DNA from: Narthecium ossifragum
Taxonomy: Eukaryota; Streptophyta; Magnoliopsida; Dioscoreales; Nartheciaceae
NCBI GenBank assembly: GCA_963920575.1
Contig: OY986970.1
Span: 4,262,445 to 4,326,444 of the forward strand
DNA length: 64,000 nt
Direction of reading: 5' to 3'
Program-made: the position numbers and the translations under genes
Part shown: positions 59,192 through 64,000 of the stretch, in pieces
How the letters are laid out: each line of letters starts with the position of its first letter
Numbering within the stretch: position 1 is the first letter of the stretch
The notes under the pieces: generated by a model
The model's input: only the letters and a program-made list of their open reading frames with translations
The model's database searches: none
Told to the model about the DNA's origin: nothing

Positions 59192-60059
59192 TGTTGGGGT
59201 TCTCTTCTCATGAGGCCTCAACAAACAAACCCAGTTGATCGAAGCAACTGGGTACGACGAAAGAAGAAGAAGAAGGAGACAAACAAGGTGCAGAAAGACA
59301 AACGATCAATCCTTTGCTTCGAAAGGATCGATCCTCTTTCATGACAGAAAGTTGTGCTAGAAAGGATCGATCTTATGCCATATAAAGATTGATCCTCTCT
59401 GATGATTTTTCCCACGACAGAGAGTCTAGTTTGGATGATCGATCTTATGCCCTATAAGGATCGATCCCTCTCTCATGACAGAGAGTCTAGTTTGGATGAT
59501 CGATCTTATGCCCTATAAGGATCGATCCCTCTCTGGTGATTTTTCCCACGACAGAGAGTCCAGTTTGGATGATCGATCTTATGTCCTATAAGGATCGATC
59601 CTCTCAGGCGGATTTTTCCCATGACAGAGTGTCTGTTTTGGATGATCGATCTTTGTCAGGGCGACCAAGTCTATGGAATGAAAGGATCGATCTTTTTATC
59701 CAAGAAGATCGATCCTTTGTGGGATCCGAGAAAAATTTAAAGGTCCAGATTAATATGAGTGTGGGTTAATTAGTGAATATAAATTGGGTTGGTTTGTAAC
59801 CCTAACTATGGTCTTTGATGACGAAAACCCTAGAGGGAGAGGTCTTGTTCTCCTCTAGATGAAAAGCTTTGTACTCCTTGATTCATTATGAAACCCTCCT
59901 ACTCCGCTCGTGGTTTTTACTCTCGGTATTTTACCGAGTGGTTTTCCACGTAAATCATGGTGTGCTTTTGAGAGTGTTTCCTCTTTCTTGTTCTCTTGTT
60001 TTGTGTTTGCCATTGCTAGTGGGTTCTGGGTGATCTGATTCACTTCCAGTTTTCCAACA
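59192..60059 (+). repeat. 3' LTR of Copia element 3
   Basis: 868 bp, the same as the 5' LTR except for scattered changes and a different copy number of the GATCGATC blocks (an extra block at about 59476-59530, and one lost near 59650). Confidence 0.9.
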
Positions 60060-60160
60060 CATTAGTATCTCACTACCGATAAACTAGACGAATAATTCAA
60101 TCGGTAGTGAATTACCGATTCATTGATCTAGTCCATCACTACCGATGGACTATATGAAAG
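60060..60160. repeat. Palindromic ATCGGTAGTG array, right half
   Basis: TATCTCACTACCGATAAACT, AATCGGTAGTGAATTACCGA and CATCACTACCGATGGACTAT continue the array cut at 52133. TTGACA...TGTAATGCACAT beyond it resembles the left flank near 51962-51990. Confidence 0.7.
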
Positions 60161-60430
60161 AATTGACATGTGTAATGCACATATGAGCATACACCAATCA
60201 GCGCCCAAACGTAAATGGGTCGGCTAAATATCATTTCTCCTGTACGATATCATCAACAATCTAATGACTTTAATTACTCAATTTAAATACTTAAGTCAAT
60301 AGACGTCAATAGTGATGACGAGTTTATAATATAAACTGCTCCATTATGTGTGGATATATATCAATGATCATTAATTCTCACACATGAATTTAATTAAACA
60401 AGCGGCAGCATTTAACACAAGATTTAAACT

Positions 60431-61861
60431 CTAAGACCAATGATTACTCTCAGCTCGCTTCCACTCCTTCACCAGCTCCATGATCGCCATCTCCGACGGC
60501 CCCCCTTCTTTAAGCGCCGCCGCCGCAGCCTCTCTAGCCTTTACTGCGCGCGCCCTCATTTCTCTCCCTCCCTCCGACGCCATCAGCCACGAAACCTTCT
60601 CCTCCACCTCGTCAGCCTCAACAAGTCCCTCCTCGCTCCTCCTAATCTCCACCGCCAGCCCGATCTCCTCCACTAGTAACACCTTATTGAGGCTCTGCTC
60701 GGCGAACAGAGGCCATGCCACCATCGGCACCCCGCTGCACACCGCCTCCAGCACCGAGTTCCACCCGCAGTGCGTCACGAAGCCCCCCACCGCCCCGTGT
60801 CCCAGCACCGCCACCTGAGGGGCCCACGACTTCACCACCATCCCCCTGTCGCTGGTCCGTTCCAAGAACCCCTCGGGGAGAATCGCCGGCAACTCCGGCT
60901 TGGCCCCATCGTATCGCTTCTCCGGGTCCGCCCTTGTTGGGCTCTTCACCACCCACAAGAACCGCCGCCCGCTCTTCTCCAACCCCGTCGCTATATTCCT
61001 AGTTTGCTCGGCCGAGAACGAGCCCATGCTTCCGAAACAGAGGAACACCACGCTCTCGTGCGGCCGCGCGTCTAGCCATTTGAGACACTCGTGCCTCTCT
61101 TCTCGCTCACCTGATCCATAGGTATCGGTTGTCAAAGGACCAACGCTGTACAGCGGCGGAGTGGGACGTCCGGGGGCGCAGAGCCCGTTGGAGATGGCTC
61201 GGATGGCGCGTGGCTCCAAATACTCGAAGGAGTTGACGAGGATTCCACTGGCGAGTGGATAACGGGCGCAGTGCTCAAGCAACGCGTCATAGGCCTCGTC
61301 CCGGCCGGTCATGAAGCGGGGCATGTCGTATGCAGGGATAGAGGGGAGTCCAGGGAACTGGACGGGAGCCTCACCGAGATCCTCCAGGCTTTTGTCTCCG
61401 GGCTGGGTTTTGAGGGTAGGGAGGCGTAGGAATAAGGCGAGGCTGGCGGCGGAAGTGGATGAGAAGAAGTATGACGGGATGCCGAGCTCGGTGGCGACGT
61501 CGAGGGCCGCGGCGCAGAACAAGTCGAGAACGAGTGCCCGGATGGTCGTTGTTTGTGCGATGGACTGGAGGTGGGAGAGGATGTGGGTGTTGTAGAGCTG
61601 GAGCAATTCGAATATGACGACGAGGGGGTTGGGATGGGATTTCGGGGGTTGAGAGAGAGGAGGGAGACGATGGAAGAGTATGGAGGGGTTGGTGGCGGAG
61701 ACACGGGCGACGAGGGAGTCGACGGAGGCGACTGGGAAGGGTGAGGGGACGACGAGGATGGTGGCGGAGAAGCCGGCGTGGAGAAAGCGGTTGGCCAGCG
61801 CCACAATAGGCGTCATATGGCCCGTGCCCAATGAGGGGTACAGCACCACCGTCTCCTCCAT
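60431..61861 (-). CDS. UDP-dependent glycosyltransferase, family GT1 (UGT88-like)
   Basis: A single exon encodes 476 residues. The acceptor-binding N-domain has the catalytic His15 in SLGTGHMTP and the partner Asp113 in VLDLFCAAALD. The C-domain has the complete 44-residue PSPG box at 346-389 (starts WAPQVAVLGHGAVGGFVTHC, contains the HCGWNS core, ends PLFAEQ); the final Gln favours UDP-glucose. Overall phrases (VVLYPSLGTGHMTPIVALA, IPSYFFSSTSAASLALFLRL) recall UGT88/UGT72-type enzymes acting on flavonoids and other phenolics. The acceptor cannot be read from sequence. Cytosolic, no signal peptide. The coding region is very GC-rich, unlike its AT-rich flanks, normal for monocot single-exon genes. 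A reverse-strand frame at 60684-60956 is a shadow. Confidence 0.93.
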   Translation of the reverse strand: MEETVVLYPSLGTGHMTPIVALANRFLHAGFSATILVVPSPFPVASVDSLVARVSATNPSILFHRLPPLSQPPKSHPNPLVVIFELLQLYNTHILSHLQSIAQTTTIRALVLDLFCAAALDVATELGIPSYFFSSTSAASLALFLRLPTLKTQPGDKSLEDLGEAPVQFPGLPSIPAYDMPRFMTGRDEAYDALLEHCARYPLASGILVNSFEYLEPRAIRAISNGLCAPGRPTPPLYSVGPLTTDTYGSGEREERHECLKWLDARPHESVVFLCFGSMGSFSAEQTRNIATGLEKSGRRFLWVVKSPTRADPEKRYDGAKPELPAILPEGFLERTSDRGMVVKSWAPQVAVLGHGAVGGFVTHCGWNSVLEAVCSGVPMVAWPLFAEQSLNKVLLVEEIGLAVEIRRSEEGLVEADEVEEKVSWLMASEGGREMRARAVKAREAAAAALKEGGPSEMAIMELVKEWKRAESNHWS

Positions 61862-62994
61862 CTCCCTCTCCCGCTCTCCCGCTCTCCCCCTCCCACCCTC
61901 TCTCTATATCTATTCTACCTTATAAGATAGAATGATAGTTATTTTTATGACTCATCATCTGAGTCATAAAATTATACACAAGTGATATAAAATTATAACT
62001 AAAAAAAAAAGAGAGAGAATAGTGGGCTGATGTGGCGTAAGTTATTATAGAGATAGTGGGGGCGGGCAGTTAGTTGTGCTAGGTGGCACAGACTCACCAC
62101 CTAATATATATATATGACAACCAGGTAGGTTACCAACTTTCACGAAAGAAAAGGAATATTGTCTTTTAATTATTCTTATATAAGGCTATGGTTATAAGTG
62201 AAATTTTTATTATCATATGTTGCGAAAGAATGTTATAAGTGGAGTCTATTTAACGTCTATGTGGCATGATGAGGTTTAGTGGGAGGAAGTTATTGGGTGG
62301 TTATTGGGGTGGGGTTGGTGGTTACTATATCATATGGCACGGGCACAACTAGTATATTATTAATAAGATAATTTAAATTTTTATTAGAGAGTTTATTTTT
62401 TTGTAATGAAAACCAATAAGACGGGAGTAGAAAGCAAAGCAAGTACGGAATGTTATTCGCAAATCAAAGGGCATTTGTTAAGAAAAACTCTTTACTAAAA
62501 ATAAACTTATCCGATATTTCCATTGACTCTGTGGCCCGAGAGGTTAGCTAGCCGTCTTCGTTTGTAAGAGCACCTCCAGATGTCAATCCAACCCGGCTGC
62601 ATAAATGCATCTCCCCCTCTCAGCGGCAAGTCCTAGTCATTTGTAATAAAGAAACCCAAATTTGACTTGAGGACCACATGTCTGCGGCTCCAAGTCGTCA
62701 CGCATGACGTGCAATATATCTCTAGCTAGCTTAGCTTAGAGCCCATGTGTTGACTATAGAAAAAATCGTCTGCATTTGTTATTTATTTTGGACGTGTCCG
62801 GTGGTGGAAAACATCTGTCACCAAGCCCATTTTTTATGGGGATTTGGAGTATATATTTGACTAAATGGTTCGAGTCAGGATCAACCACACAAGAAATTTA
62901 AAAACACAGAAGTGGATGGCGCTCTCGTTGTTATAACACTCAGATCATGTTACGACGGGAGATCAAGGTTCTTCTCGGTACATGCAACCGAAAA
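61862..62994. other. Intergenic, no gene recognised
   Basis: Immediately upstream of the UGT is a CT-rich leader and AT-rich promoter sequence. Beyond it there is only AT-rich sequence and short microsatellites (ATATATAT near 62102). Confidence 0.5.
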
Positions 62995-63905
62995 GTCTCT
63001 AGAAGCGTTTGGTTGTGTGAATCGTTGATGCAGGTGCATCGTGGGATGCATGCATCGGCCATCTGATGTTGATGTTTGATGATCATATGATGCTGGGATG
63101 TATGCATCGGCCATCTGATGCTGATGTTTGGTTTGTCTTTGGGATAATATGATGCAATATTATTTATATAATATTCACATTAAAATAATAATATATTATT
63201 CGTATAATTTTCATATAATGATGCAATAAAGTTAAATTTTAATATATATTAAAATTTAACTTTATTGCATCATTAAGTGAACATTATATGAATAATATAT
63301 ATATTATTATATATCTCTCAATAATATATATATATTATTCATATAAAGTTCACATGAATAATATATATATATATATTATTCATGTAAAGTTCACATAATG
63401 ATACATATATACATATTATTCATATAATGATGCAATAAAGTTAAATTTTAATATACATATTAAAATATTATATTATTTTAATATCAATAATATATATATT
63501 ATTCATATAAACTTCACATAATTATGCAATAAAGTTAAATTTTAATATATATTATATTATTTTAATCTCAATGATATATATATTATTGATATAATGTTGT
63601 GAATAGATATATTAAAATTTTATTATATTATTTTTGGTTTGCCTTTGGGTCAGTGTCGAGTTCACTAGTGAAAGCTCGCGCGAGAGTGTATCGTATGAAA
63701 CGACCATTTTGACCGTTTCATATGATGCACGAAATCAGCTGAAAATGCATCGTGTGATGCATGCGTCGCGCAATGTGTCGTGCGAATCAAACGATAGATC
63801 GGAGTATCAGGATGCATCGCGCGATGCACCCTGCGAACCAAATAGGGGATTGGTGCATCAGGATGCATCGCACGATGTGATGCATCCAAACCAAACAGGC
63901 CTTCT
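62995..63905. mobile_element. Probable non-autonomous DNA element with ATGCATC-rich ends and AT-rich palindromic core
   Basis: The left part (GCGTTTGGTTGTGTGAATCG, then GATGCATGCATCGG repeats with a 52-bp period at 63043 and 63095) and the right part (TGCATCGCGCGATGCACC..., ending CATCCAAACCAAACAGGC) are rough inverted counterparts. The core, about 63140-63630, is made of AATATATATATT and ATGCAATAAAGTTAAA repeats. There is no transposase or clear target duplication. Boundaries are approximate. The remainder to 64000 shows nothing. Confidence 0.45.
63220..63271. repeat. Perfect 52-bp palindrome
   Basis: Each 26-base arm (GATGCAATAAAGTTAAATTT plus TAATAT) is the exact reverse complement of the other, with no spacer. 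Weaker pairing continues outward (TTCATATAAT against ATTAAGTGAA). Single-arm copies recur near 63430 and 63520. Confidence 0.95.
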
Positions 63906-64000
63906 ATGTTGTTCACGAATCAGATAGGAACAATGATGAGTTTGATTCTATCAAGTTTGGCAAATTTTGTTGATTAAGTATTTAAATTAAGTAAGTAGAT

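Larger units (their letters stand above)
52134..60059 (+). mobile_element. LTR retrotransposon 3, Ty1/Copia, Tork (Tnt1-like), interrupted
   Basis: LTRs at 52134-52962 and 59192-60059 bracket a plus-strand gag-pol. The flanks are CATCA and CATTA, a 5-bp duplication with one change. Primer-binding site and polypurine tract are both present. Domain order and residue phrases are close to Tnt1-type elements. It sits inside a palindromic repeat array and is itself split by unit C, so at least three insertion layers are stacked. Confidence 0.92.

Overview
This is a nuclear plant DNA window. Evidence: spliced genes with GT-AG introns, two WRKY transcription factors, a P-class PPR gene, a GH9 endoglucanase, an SGT1 co-chaperone gene, a PSPG-type glycosyltransferase, and extensive nested LTR retrotransposons. 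The GC-rich first exons suggest a monocot, but I cannot name the species. One 200-base run of N (3326-3525) is an assembly gap. I saw no tRNA, rRNA or CRISPR array.

Layout. 1-14.9 kb is the main genic part: the 3' end of an RNase H1 N-domain gene (+), a GA-rich terminal-inverted-repeat element, a three-exon WRKY group IIe gene (+), an intronless PPR gene (-), an eight-exon endo-beta-1,4-glucanase gene (-), and a two-exon WRKY group IIc gene (+). 15.1-23.4 kb is a Tork-like Copia element (-) split by a 2.6-kb solo-LTR-like insertion. 23.4-28.5 kb holds tandem repeats, a truncated relative of that solo LTR, an LTR-like fragment and a hAT-type non-autonomous element. 28.6-45.8 kb is a large Tat-type Gypsy element (+) with two RNase H domains and another solo-LTR-like insertion inside its reverse transcriptase/RNase H region. 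Between its integrase and 3' LTR lies a complete five-exon antisense gene resembling plant mobile domain (PMD) proteins. 46.3-50.4 kb is a ten-exon SGT1 gene (+). 52.1-60.1 kb is a second Tork-like Copia element (+), inserted in a palindromic repeat array and itself split by a third solo-LTR-like insertion. 60.4-61.9 kb is a UGT gene (-). The last 2 kb are AT-rich palindromic repeats.

How things fit. The host genes look like independent, ordinary plant genes; the two WRKYs, SGT1 and possibly the UGT touch on stress or immunity, but nothing shows shared regulation. The notable biology is in the transposons. (i) A Gypsy element carries an apparently intact, spliced, reverse-oriented PMD/coiled-coil gene. 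(ii) One family of 2.2-2.8-kb solo-LTR-like units has landed in the coding region of three different retrotransposons, each with a perfect 5-bp target duplication. (iii) Copia LTRs, solo LTRs and a hAT element that are otherwise unrelated carry arrays of short self-complementary motifs (ACGGTCGACCGT or GATCGATC types), as if these arrays were exchangeable modules. Exon boundaries below were inferred by eye from splice consensus, reading frame and family resemblance; family assignments come from remembered motifs, not database searches.
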